From Streptomyces wedmorensis (lineage in GTDB: Bacteria; Actinomycetota; Actinomycetes; Streptomycetales; Streptomycetaceae): a stretch of DNA of 64,000 bases. A model generated the notes under the pieces. It was not told where the DNA came from and searched no databases. It saw only the letters and a list, made by a program, of their open reading frames with translations. Numbering within the stretch: position 1 is the stretch's first letter; each line of letters starts with the position of its first letter. The stretch covers positions 92,984 to 156,983 of the forward strand of contig NZ_JNWK01000012.1 in NCBI RefSeq assembly GCF_000716445.1, in the 5' to 3' direction. This document shows, piece after piece, positions 42,927 through 49,912 of this stretch. The position numbers were made by a program, and so were the translations under genes.

Positions 42927-42951
42927 CTACGCACGTAGACGCGATGCGTAG
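42927..42951. promoter_or_regulatory. Nested palindromes before the pyrimidine/hydantoin operon
   Basis: CTACG-CA-CGTAG (42927-42938) is a perfect 12-bp palindrome. Its left arm, CTACGCA, also pairs with TGCGTAG (42945-42951) across 11 bp. The site lies 34-58 bp before the nitrilase start, where a repressor would cover the promoter. No regulator gene is adjacent. Confidence 0.45.
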
Positions 42952-43044
42952 GAGGAGAACGTAAGCCCCGTCACACCCCGGAGCAAGACCGCCGCCGCGA
43001 AGCGGCCGGGTCGATCATGTTTCATACCCGAGTGGTCCACGTCG

Positions 43045-43084
43045 GACACGTACCGACACGTACGGACCCGTACCGACCCGTACG
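43045..43084. repeat. Four tandem 10-bp repeats
   Basis: Four adjacent 10-mers follow the pattern GAC(A/C)CGTAC(C/G): GACACGTACC, GACACGTACG, GACCCGTACC, GACCCGTACG. The 10-bp period is close to one helical turn. A fifth related copy (CCCGTACGGAC) forms the loop of the adjacent terminator. Function unknown. Confidence 0.8.
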
Positions 43085-43124
43085 AAAAAGCCCGCGGCCG
43101 GGCCCGTACGGACCCGGCCGCGGG
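43085..43124 (-). terminator. Canonical intrinsic terminator with U-tract
   Basis: On the minus strand a 12-bp perfect stem (43124-43113 with 43102-43091, CCCGCGGCCGGG) is followed by CTTTTT. This is a textbook rho-independent terminator, rare in such high-GC DNA, 25 nt past the stop of the 455-residue protein gene. Confidence 0.9.
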
Positions 43125-43148
43125 GCGCCCGGTCGGCGCGAACCGCCG

Positions 43149-44516
43149 TCAGACCCCCGCCAGGCCGGCCACGCGCAGGGCGTGCAGCAGATCGCGCTCG
43201 CGGGAGGCGGACACCGCGCGGGCGGCGTCGAGGAGTTGGGGGACGAGGCCGCGCGGGTCCGCGCCCGCGAGGCGGGCCGCGTCCTCGGGGGCGCGGACGC
43301 GGACGAAGGCCGTCAGCAGGGCATGCGCCTCGCGGTGGTGGTCCTCGGCACGCAGCGCGGCGCACGCCCCGGCCAGCTCCTCGACGGGCCGGGCCACGCC
43401 CTGGCGCAGGAGGTGCTCGCAGTCGGCCGTCCGGCCCGCGTCGGACAGCGCGCCGGCGACGGCGGCGAGCCGGCCCGGCGGCAGCGAGGCGGCCTCCCAG
43501 AGCAGGGTGGCCCAGTCGGCGCCGAGCCCGGCCCGGTGCAGCTCCGCCGCGAGGGCGGGCAGCCGCTCGGCCGGTCCGCCGAGCGCCTCGCAGAGCAGGG
43601 CGTGCGCCTCGCCGCTACGGCCCTGGGCGCGAAGCCTGCGGAGCGCGTACACCGCGTTGGTCGCGGCCCGGACGACCTCCTCCGAGTCCGGCAGCGGGGC
43701 CCGGGGCACGCGGCCCGGCCCGTCGGGTTCGGCCGCGCCTCCGAACCGGGCTCCCCTGGGCGCGGCTCCCCCGGCCGGGAGTACGGGCAGCGGCTCGGGC
43801 GCGGTCGCCGCCTCCGGCCCCTCGGCACTCTCCCCCAGCCAGGCGTACCGGGCTCCTCGCGGCCGCCGCTTGACCCTGGGGGCCTTGGCGTCGCCCGTCG
43901 GCGGGCCCGCCACGGGGTCTGCCATCGGACCCGGCGCGGCGGCCGCCGGGCCGTCCGGCCGGGTCGGCGCGGCGAGCACCGGGCCGGCGAGGCCGGCCGT
44001 GGCCGGCCTCGCCGCCTCCGCCGCCGCCCGGCCGAGCCGGCCCGTCAGTTCGTGGACGCGGGCCACCGCCCTGGCGTGGTCGTCGCGGACCCAGGCGAGG
44101 TCGTGCTCCAGACGGGCGGCCTCGTCAGGACCCGGTCCGGGGGACGCGTGGAGGCGTGCGCCGAGGTCGCGGGCGCGGGATTCGGCGTACCGGCGCTCCC
44201 GTTCCATCAGGTCCCGGCGTTCGGTGAGCGCGGCCGCTCCGCCGGGCCTGCGGTCGTGGGCGGCGGCGGCCTCCGCGTACAGGGTCCGGCCGCTCGCGGC
44301 GAACGGCCCGCCGACGGCCTCACCGGCGTCCTGGAGAAGGGACTCGACGACGTCCCAGGGCAGGAGGTCCGTCCCGTCGAAGCAGGCGCGCAGCCCTTCC
44401 GGGTCGCGCTCGGCGAAGACGCCGTACCAGCCGTCGCCGGGCCGGAGACGGGTGGCGAGCTCCGCCAGCCACGCCGTGAACGTGCCGTTCTCCACCGTTG
44501 GTTGATACACCGTCAT
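43149..44516 (-). CDS. Uncharacterised streptomycete protein with helical repeats
   Basis: 455 residues of unknown function. The N-terminal 70 residues look folded (MTVYQPTVENGTFTAWLAEL; GWYGVFAERDPEG). A helical, probably coiled-coil stretch spans about 95-170 (LTERRDLMERERRYAESRA). An Ala/Pro-rich low-complexity linker covers 170-290. The C-terminal 160 residues are short helical pairs (YALRRLRAQGRSGEAHALLC), TPR- or PPR-like. There is no signal peptide or catalytic motif. It has its own terminator and stands alone; a scaffold role is possible. Confidence 0.75.
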   Translation of the reverse strand: MTVYQPTVENGTFTAWLAELATRLRPGDGWYGVFAERDPEGLRACFDGTDLLPWDVVESLLQDAGEAVGGPFAASGRTLYAEAAAAHDRRPGGAAALTERRDLMERERRYAESRARDLGARLHASPGPGPDEAARLEHDLAWVRDDHARAVARVHELTGRLGRAAAEAARPATAGLAGPVLAAPTRPDGPAAAAPGPMADPVAGPPTGDAKAPRVKRRPRGARYAWLGESAEGPEAATAPEPLPVLPAGGAAPRGARFGGAAEPDGPGRVPRAPLPDSEEVVRAATNAVYALRRLRAQGRSGEAHALLCEALGGPAERLPALAAELHRAGLGADWATLLWEAASLPPGRLAAVAGALSDAGRTADCEHLLRQGVARPVEELAGACAALRAEDHHREAHALLTAFVRVRAPEDAARLAGADPRGLVPQLLDAARAVSASRERDLLHALRVAGLAGV

Positions 44517-44606
44517 GCGCTACGCACCTGCCCCGCGGTCGACTGGAACCTTCCGGTCCGCGGGTATTGGACCGCAGTCGTGTTACGGGACGACTACGGA
44601 CCGTTT

Positions 44607-44987
44607 TCAGAACGTGACGACGATCCCGGTGTGCGGGCGCTTGCCGCGCCGGACGATCATGGCCGGCACGTCGGTCAGCCAGAACTGCCAGCCGTACTTG
44701 CGCGACAGCAGGCCCCTGATCCGGCGCAGCTCCTCCCCCTCCACCAGCCGGCCCTCGCCGGTGACCCGCTCGGCCCCCTCGGCGACCTTCCCGCGCACGT
44801 CGCACACGACGACCTCGACCCGCGGGTCCTTCCGCAGCCGCTTGACCTTCCACGAGTCGGTGCGGGTCCAGGCGTACAGCTCGGAGCCCTCCACCGCGTA
44901 CCAGACGGGAGTGGCGACGCCGGTGCCGTCCTTGCGGAAGGTGGTCAGACTGACGTAGCGGCCGCGCCGCAGCTCCTCGGGAATCAT
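44607..44987 (-). CDS. PPOX-class F420-dependent oxidoreductase
   Basis: A 126-residue split beta-barrel protein of the pyridoxamine-phosphate-oxidase-like, F420-binding FDOR-B type. It has YVSLTTFRKDGTGVATPVWY, WTRTDSWKVKRLRKDPRVEV and the closing block RKYGWQFWL. Relatives reduce small substrates with F420H2. It is in the same direction as the HxlR gene and may be independently transcribed. Confidence 0.87.
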   Translation of the reverse strand: MIPEELRRGRYVSLTTFRKDGTGVATPVWYAVEGSELYAWTRTDSWKVKRLRKDPRVEVVVCDVRGKVAEGAERVTGEGRLVEGEELRRIRGLLSRKYGWQFWLTDVPAMIVRRGKRPHTGIVVTF

Positions 44988-45033
44988 GGACCGAAGCGTA
45001 GAGCCTCCCCTTTCGGGCGCCCCGCACCCGGGG

Positions 45034-45435
45034 TCACGCCACGGGGCCGGCCCCCTCGTAGGCGGTACGGGCCTCGCTGATCTCGGGTGCGTGGGCGCGG
45101 GCCCAGTCGCAGGCCGTGTCGAGCGGCCCGATGAGGGACCGGCCGAGTGCGGTCAGCGCGTACTCGACGCGCGGCGGGTTCTCGTCGTGGACGGTCCGGG
45201 TGAGGAATCCGTCGCGCTCCATGGCGCGGAGGGTCTCGGTGAGGACCTTGGGGGTGATCCAGTGCAGCGGGACCCGCAGCTCGGTGAAGCGGCGGGGCGC
45301 TCCGTCCTGGAGGCACCGCAGCACCATCGCCGTCCACTTGCCGCCGACGCGGATGGGCTGGGCCGGGCTCCCGCCGCAGTCGGGGTCGCGGAAGAGACCG
45401 GGGTCCAGGGGCTGAGCGGGCGGCGGTTCGATCAT
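45034..45435 (-). CDS. HxlR family transcriptional regulator
   Basis: A 133-residue winged-helix regulator. After a Pro-rich start and CGGSPAQPIRVGGKWTAMVL comes the winged helix (FTELRVPLHWITPKVLTETL; RAMERDGFLTRTV). HxlR proteins sense aldehydes or redox state, often through a Cys near the N terminus; Cys is present in DPDCGG. It is divergent from an NAD(P)-binding protein, the usual partner arrangement. Confidence 0.9.
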   Translation of the reverse strand: MIEPPPAQPLDPGLFRDPDCGGSPAQPIRVGGKWTAMVLRCLQDGAPRRFTELRVPLHWITPKVLTETLRAMERDGFLTRTVHDENPPRVEYALTALGRSLIGPLDTACDWARAHAPEISEARTAYEGAGPVA

Positions 45436-45483
45436 GAATTGACGCTAGCCCAGTACCGTTGAAGTAACCAGGGGACCCCGTTC

Positions 45484-45495
45484 TACGGTCCGGGC
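45484..45495 (+). promoter_or_regulatory. Leaderless -10 promoter element of the NAD(P)-binding protein gene
   Basis: TACGGT (45484-45489) ends 6 nt before ATG 45496, a leaderless geometry. The divergent 60-bp gap would be the HxlR operator region. Confidence 0.5.
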
Positions 45496-46173
45496 ATGGA
45501 CAACGACATCAGCAAGAACGACAACGGCGAACTGCGCATCGTGGTCTTCGGTGCGGGCGGGCGCGTCGGCCGGGCGGCCGTGGCGGAGGCGGTGGCACGC
45601 GGCCATCGGGTGACGGCCGTGGTCCGCGACCCGGAGGCGTACCGCGACCTGGAGGGCGAGGGGGTCTCGCTCGTACGGGGAGACGCGACGGACGCGGCCT
45701 CGGTGGCGGCGCTGGCGGCCGGCCACGACGCGGCGGTGAACGCGGCGGTCCGCCTCGACGTGCCGTCGGTGGACTTCTTCACGGCGACGGCGAAGGCGCT
45801 GGCCGGCGGCCTCGTGGAGGCGGGCGTCGGGCGGCTGCTCACGCTGGGCATCGCGACGACCCTGGAGACCGCGCCCGGGGTGCGGCCGATGGACGCTCCG
45901 GACTTCCCGGCGGAGTGGCGGGCCTTCTCGCAGGGGCACGTGGCCGAGTTCGAGCTGCTCACGGCGGGGGTCGGGCCCGAGATCGACTGGCTGATGGTGG
46001 TCCCGCCGATGGATCTGGACGCGGAGGCCGAGCGGACGGGGGCGTACCGGACGGAGGTGGGCCGGGTGGTCGACGGTCCCGGCCGCATCGGGCACGCCGA
46101 TCTGGCGCTCGCGCTCCTGGACGAGATCGAGCGCCCGCGCCACAGCCGCGTGCAGCTGGCCGTCTCCCTCTGA
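45496..46173 (+). CDS. NAD(P)H-binding (NmrA/atypical SDR-like) oxidoreductase
   Basis: A 225-residue Rossmann protein. The dinucleotide motif GAGGRVGRAAVAEAVARGH opens the fold; LVRGDATDAASVAAL is the next strand-loop. Atypical short-chain dehydrogenases and quinone or flavin reductases share this look, and no catalytic Tyr-x-x-x-Lys is visible. It is divergent from the HxlR regulator, which likely controls it. A short N-terminal extension (MDNDISKNDNGEL) precedes the fold. Confidence 0.87.
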   Translation: MDNDISKNDNGELRIVVFGAGGRVGRAAVAEAVARGHRVTAVVRDPEAYRDLEGEGVSLVRGDATDAASVAALAAGHDAAVNAAVRLDVPSVDFFTATAKALAGGLVEAGVGRLLTLGIATTLETAPGVRPMDAPDFPAEWRAFSQGHVAEFELLTAGVGPEIDWLMVVPPMDLDAEAERTGAYRTEVGRVVDGPGRIGHADLALALLDEIERPRHSRVQLAVSL

Positions 46174-46200
46174 CAGTCGCTCCGGGGCAGCCGGGCGGGA

Positions 46201-46452
46201 TCAGACCGGGGCCGGAGCGCAGAGCACGACGAGCTCGTCCATGGACAGGTCGAGGACCCCGGCGAGCGCGGCGACGGTGAAGAAGGCCGGCGTGGGGGCC
46301 CGGCCCGTCTCGATCTTGCGGAGGGTCTCGGCGGACAGGCCGGCGGCGGCGGCGATCTCCACCATGGACCGCTCGCCGCGCGCCGAACGGAGGAGGAGGC
46401 CGAGCCGCTCGCCGCGCTCGCGCTCTTCTGGGGTCAGGGGTGTGCGCACCAT
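46201..46452 (-). CDS. XRE-family helix-turn-helix regulator
   Basis: An 83-residue DNA-binding protein made almost only of an XRE domain (MVEIAAAAGLSAETLRKIET; FFTVAALAGVLDLSMDELVV). It is divergent from a second-type methionine aminopeptidase, and the shared 32-bp gap carries a palindrome. TAGAAT on the minus strand ends 6 nt before its ATG, so the mRNA is probably leaderless. It likely represses both genes. Confidence 0.9.
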   Translation of the reverse strand: MVRTPLTPEERERGERLGLLLRSARGERSMVEIAAAAGLSAETLRKIETGRAPTPAFFTVAALAGVLDLSMDELVVLCAPAPV

Positions 46453-46458
46453 GCCGCC

Positions 46459-46477
46459 ATTCTAATACCGGTATAGT
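46459..46477. promoter_or_regulatory. Divergent XRE/map promoter with ATACCGGTAT palindrome
   Basis: ATACCGGTAT (46465-46474) is a perfect 10-bp palindrome. It touches the -10 of the XRE gene (TAGAAT, plus-strand ATTCTA 46459-46464) and overlaps the -10 of map (TATAGT, 46472-46477). The -10 elements end 6 and 7 nt before their start codons. Confidence 0.65.
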
Positions 46478-46484
46478 AATTGGC

Positions 46485-47252
46485 ATGGTGGAGATCAAGA
46501 CGAACGAATCCCTGGCGGCCATGCGCGAGGCGGGACGCGTGGTGGCACGCGCCCTCGCGGCCGTACGCGAGAGGGCGGCGCCCGGCGTCGCGCTGACCGA
46601 GCTCGACCGCGCCGCACGAGAGGTCCTGGCCGAGGCGGGGGCCGGCTCGCCCTTCCTCGACTACCACCCGGAGTGGGCGCCGGTGCCGTTCCCGGCCGTC
46701 GTGTGCCTCTCCGTGAACGACGCGATCGTGCACGGCATCCCGGGCACGGCCCGGCTGGCCGACGGCGACCTCGTGTCCGTGGACTGCGGCGCCACGCTGG
46801 GCGGCTGGGTCGGCGACGCGGCCGTCAGCTTCACGGTCGGCCGCGCCCGGCCCGAGGACACCCGCCTGATCTCGACGGCGGAGCGGGCCCTGGAGGCCGG
46901 CATCGCGGCGGCCGTCGTCGGGAACCGCATCGGGGACATCGCGCACGCCGTCGGACGGGTCTGCCGCGACGCCGGATACGGCATCCCCGACGGCTTCGGC
47001 GGACACGGCATCGGCCGCACCATGCACGAGGACCCGGGCGTCCCCAACGAGGGACGCCCGGGCCGCGGCATGAAGCTCCGGCACGGCATGGTGCTCGCGA
47101 TCGAGCCCATGCTCATCGGCGGCGGCACGGACGACCACTACACGGCCCCCGACGGCTGGACCATCCGCACCTCCGACGGCTCCCGCGCCTCCCACGCCGA
47201 GCACACGGTCGCCATCACGGACGCCGGCCCTCGCGTCCTCACCGCGCTGTAG
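46485..47252 (+). CDS. map: Type I methionine aminopeptidase (regulated paralogue)
   Basis: A 255-residue pita-bread metallopeptidase that removes N-terminal Met. Metal ligands: Asp in LVSVDCGATLGGWVGDAAVS (two Asp), His in GFGGHGIGRTMHEDPGVPN, and the Glu pair in VLAIEPML and ASHAEHTVAITD. ATG 46485 is 7 nt after TATAGT, so leaderless; the longer upstream reading runs through the XRE gene. The local XRE control suggests an inducible extra Map rather than the essential housekeeping copy. Confidence 0.94.
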   Translation: MVEIKTNESLAAMREAGRVVARALAAVRERAAPGVALTELDRAAREVLAEAGAGSPFLDYHPEWAPVPFPAVVCLSVNDAIVHGIPGTARLADGDLVSVDCGATLGGWVGDAAVSFTVGRARPEDTRLISTAERALEAGIAAAVVGNRIGDIAHAVGRVCRDAGYGIPDGFGGHGIGRTMHEDPGVPNEGRPGRGMKLRHGMVLAIEPMLIGGGTDDHYTAPDGWTIRTSDGSRASHAEHTVAITDAGPRVLTAL

Positions 47253-47260
47253 CCCCCTAG

Positions 47261-47349
47261 GGCCTGTCTGACAATTCGCGTCGGATCAGGCCGGGTCGTT
47301 CGGTGCGTGCGATCGGCGTGCGGCCGGGGCGCCCTCGTAGCGGAGCTAC
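47261..47349. repeat. Possible dispersed-repeat fragment
   Basis: GGCCTG (47261-47266) pairs with CAGGCC (47287-47292), and a second hairpin GTAGC-GGA-GCTAC (47337-47349) overlaps the end of ggt. The 93-bp stretch has no gene and its first part is unusually A/T-rich for this window (TGACAATTCG). It resembles the non-coding repeat or IS-edge fragments scattered through streptomycete genomes, but I cannot compare it here. Confidence 0.35.
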
Positions 47350-49076
47350 TGGGGCTGGACGCCGGTCGCCGCGCCGATCTCCGGGTTCTGCCGGAAGCCG
47401 TGCCCGATGCCCTCCAGCTGCGCCCTCAGCGGGCTGTTCCACAGGGCGGGTTCGAGTTCGGTGGTGGCCTGGTTTCGCTGGCTGGCGCGGGGCGCGGCGA
47501 TCGCGTCGACGAGCGGGAGGCCGCGGTCGACGACGCCGGTGAGGGTCTGGAGGACGGTGGTGATGATGGTCGCGCCGCCCGGGGAGCCGAGCGCGAGGAC
47601 GGGCCGGTCGTGACGGTCGAGGACGATCGTCGGGGAGATCGAGGAGCGCGGCCGCTTGCCCGGTCCCGGCAGGTTCGGGTCGTGCACGGCGGGGTTCGCC
47701 GGCGCGAAGGAGAAGTCGGTCAGCTCGTTGTTGAGCAGGAAGCCCCGGCCCGGCACGGTGATCCCGCTGCCGCCCGTGGACTCGATCGTCAGCGTGTAGG
47801 CGACGGTGTTGCCCCACTTGTCGGCCACCGTCAGATGGGTCGTGTTCTCGCCCTCGTACGTGGTCGGCGCCGCCGTCCCGCCGCTCGCGCACGGCACCGG
47901 GTTCGCGGGGTCGCCGGGCGGGAGCGGGCTGGTCAGGGCCGCGTCGTCGCGGATGAGGCAGGCGCGGGAGTCGGCGTACTCCTGGGAGAGCAGGCCGCGC
48001 GTCGGCACGGACTCGAAGGCCGGGTCGCCGACCCAGCGGCCCCGGTCGGCGAAGGCGATGCGGCTGGCCTCGATGAACCGGTGCAGGTACCCGGCCGGGG
48101 AGGCGGCGGCGAGGTCGGTGCCCTCCAGGATGTTGAGCGCCTCGCCGACGCTCGTGCCCCCGGAGGACGAGGGCGCCATGCCGTACACGTCGAGCCCGCG
48201 GTACGAGACCTTGGTGGGCTTGCGGAACTCGGTGCGGTAGGCGGCGAGGTCACGCTCCGTCAGGTCTCCGGGGCGGACGGTCCGGGTGGCGCCCGCGCGG
48301 ACCGGGGGCGTACGGACGGTGTCGACGATGTCCCGGGCGAGCGGCCCCCGGTAGAGGGCCCCGACGCCCTCGCGGCCGAGCTTGTCGTACGTGCGCGCCA
48401 GGTCGGGGTTCTTGAACGTGGCACCGACGACCGGCAGCTGCCCGCCGGGCAGGAAGAGTTCCGAGGTGGCGGGGAAGTCGCGGAACCGGGCCTCGTTGGC
48501 GGCCGTCTGGGCGCGGAAGGTGGCGTCGACGGTGAAGCCGTCGCGGGCGAGCCGTTCGGCGGGTTCGAGAAGGGCGCCGAGCCGTTTGCTGCCCCAGGCG
48601 TCCAGCGCGCTCTGCCAGGTGGCGGGGGTGCCGGGGGTGCCGACGCCGAGGCCGCTGGTCTGGCCCTCCTCGAACGGGATGGGCTTGCCGTTCTCCGTGA
48701 AGAGGTCCGCGCCGGCGGAGCGGGGCGCGGTCTCGCGGCCGTCGATCGTGTGGACGGTGCGGCTCTTCGCGTCGTAGTACACGAAGTAGCCGCCGCCCCC
48801 GATGCCCGCCGAGTAGGGCTCGGTGACGCCGAGGGCGGCCGCGACGGCGACGGCCGCGTCCACGGCGTTGCCTCCCTTGCGGAGCACCTCGACGCCGGCG
48901 GCGGAGGCGTCGGCGTCGACACTGGCGACGGCCCCGCCGTACCCGACGGCGACGGGTTCCTTGACGGGTGGCGGCGCGGCGGCCGGCGGGGACGGGGCCG
49001 GGGCGGCGGCGCCCATCGAGAGCACCGTCGCCGCGACGGCGAGAGCGGAGACCTTCCCAGCGGCGGAGCGACGCAT
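47346..49076 (-). CDS. ggt: Secreted gamma-glutamyltransferase
   Basis: A 576-residue Ntn-type gamma-glutamyltransferase that cleaves glutathione-like gamma-glutamyl bonds outside the cell. A signal peptide (VSALAVAATVLSMGAAAPAP) is followed by a Pro-rich linker. The large subunit starts near AVASVDADASAAGVEVLRKG; GYFVYYDAKSRTVHTIDGRE follows. Self-cleavage is at the Thr in ENTTHLTVADKWGN. Small-subunit signatures are GSGITVPGRGFLLNNELTDF and ALGSPGGATI. Length is normal. The stop lies within a small hairpin and possible repeat fragment. Confidence 0.94.
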   Translation of the reverse strand: MRRSAAGKVSALAVAATVLSMGAAAPAPSPPAAAPPPVKEPVAVGYGGAVASVDADASAAGVEVLRKGGNAVDAAVAVAAALGVTEPYSAGIGGGGYFVYYDAKSRTVHTIDGRETAPRSAGADLFTENGKPIPFEEGQTSGLGVGTPGTPATWQSALDAWGSKRLGALLEPAERLARDGFTVDATFRAQTAANEARFRDFPATSELFLPGGQLPVVGATFKNPDLARTYDKLGREGVGALYRGPLARDIVDTVRTPPVRAGATRTVRPGDLTERDLAAYRTEFRKPTKVSYRGLDVYGMAPSSSGGTSVGEALNILEGTDLAAASPAGYLHRFIEASRIAFADRGRWVGDPAFESVPTRGLLSQEYADSRACLIRDDAALTSPLPPGDPANPVPCASGGTAAPTTYEGENTTHLTVADKWGNTVAYTLTIESTGGSGITVPGRGFLLNNELTDFSFAPANPAVHDPNLPGPGKRPRSSISPTIVLDRHDRPVLALGSPGGATIITTVLQTLTGVVDRGLPLVDAIAAPRASQRNQATTELEPALWNSPLRAQLEGIGHGFRQNPEIGAATGVQPQ

Positions 49077-49180
49077 TCCTACCTCCAGTCAACGACCGTC
49101 CGCGCAGCGTAACTTCCCCCCGCCCCTTCCGTCAGGACCGCCTCGAACAAGGGGCCGGTCCGCCGATAGCATGCGCGCCC

Positions 49181-49912
49181 ATGAACGAAGACGTGCGGAA
49201 CATCGTGCTCGGGGTCCTGGCGACCGGGGTCAGTGCCTCCTTGGGCTGGCTGGCCCGCACGTACCTCTGGCGGCGCCGGCTCCGCCGCAAGCAGGCCTTC
49301 TTCGGGCTGCCGGGGAGCTCCGAGTGCCTGCTCGTGGTGAACCGGGAGGCGGGCGGGGACAACGTCGTGCACCGCTTCGACGTGTTCGCGATGCTCGAAC
49401 TCTCCGCCCTCATCAAGGACTGCGGGGCGCAGGCCCGCATCCTCGCGCACGACGTGGCCCACCAGGGCTTCGGCGACCGCACCGAGTTCTGCGTCGGAGG
49501 CCCGTACTCGAACAGACGCATGGCCGCCCATCTGTCCACGCTCCTCCCCGGCGTGACCATGAACGTGGACGTGCAGCCGTCCGAGGTCCAGGGATCGATC
49601 ACGGTCGGCACCGAGACCTACCCCATGGAGAAGGGGGTCTCCGAGTACGTGATCCTCGCCCGGCTCACCGCCGGGGAGGGTGGCCGCCCGGTCTTCCTCT
49701 TCTGCGGCCAGCGCGCCATCACCAACCAGGCGGCGACCCGCTACCTGGCCCGCCACCACGAGTCACTGGCCCGCAGCCACCGCTCGGGTTCCTTCGTGCT
49801 GCTGCTCAAGGTGGTCAACACCCAGGCCTACGGCCCCGACGTCGTGGAGCTCGTCGCCGACGTCACGCGGGTCGCCCTGTCGGCTCCGGCAGCCGCACCG
49901 GCAGCGACTTGA
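49181..49912 (+). CDS. Membrane-anchored protein of unknown function
   Basis: A 243-residue protein. A single N-terminal hydrophobic helix (NIVLGVLATGVSASLGWLAR) is followed by a basic stop-transfer patch (WRRRLRRKQ). The soluble part has alternating strands and helices (SECLLVVNREAGGDNVVHRF; GRPVFLFCGQRAITNQAATR), reminiscent of nucleotide-binding folds. I recognise no named family. It is divergent from ggt by 104 bp. The last 50 bp overlap the convergent P450 gene. Confidence 0.72.
   Translation: MNEDVRNIVLGVLATGVSASLGWLARTYLWRRRLRRKQAFFGLPGSSECLLVVNREAGGDNVVHRFDVFAMLELSALIKDCGAQARILAHDVAHQGFGDRTEFCVGGPYSNRRMAAHLSTLLPGVTMNVDVQPSEVQGSITVGTETYPMEKGVSEYVILARLTAGEGGRPVFLFCGQRAITNQAATRYLARHHESLARSHRSGSFVLLLKVVNTQAYGPDVVELVADVTRVALSAPAAAPAAT

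Noticed and set aside
43045..43084. Decamer array as a CRISPR or replication-origin iteron set.
   Set aside because: Units are directly adjacent with no spacers, are too short for CRISPR repeats, and no rep gene or A/T-rich origin is nearby.
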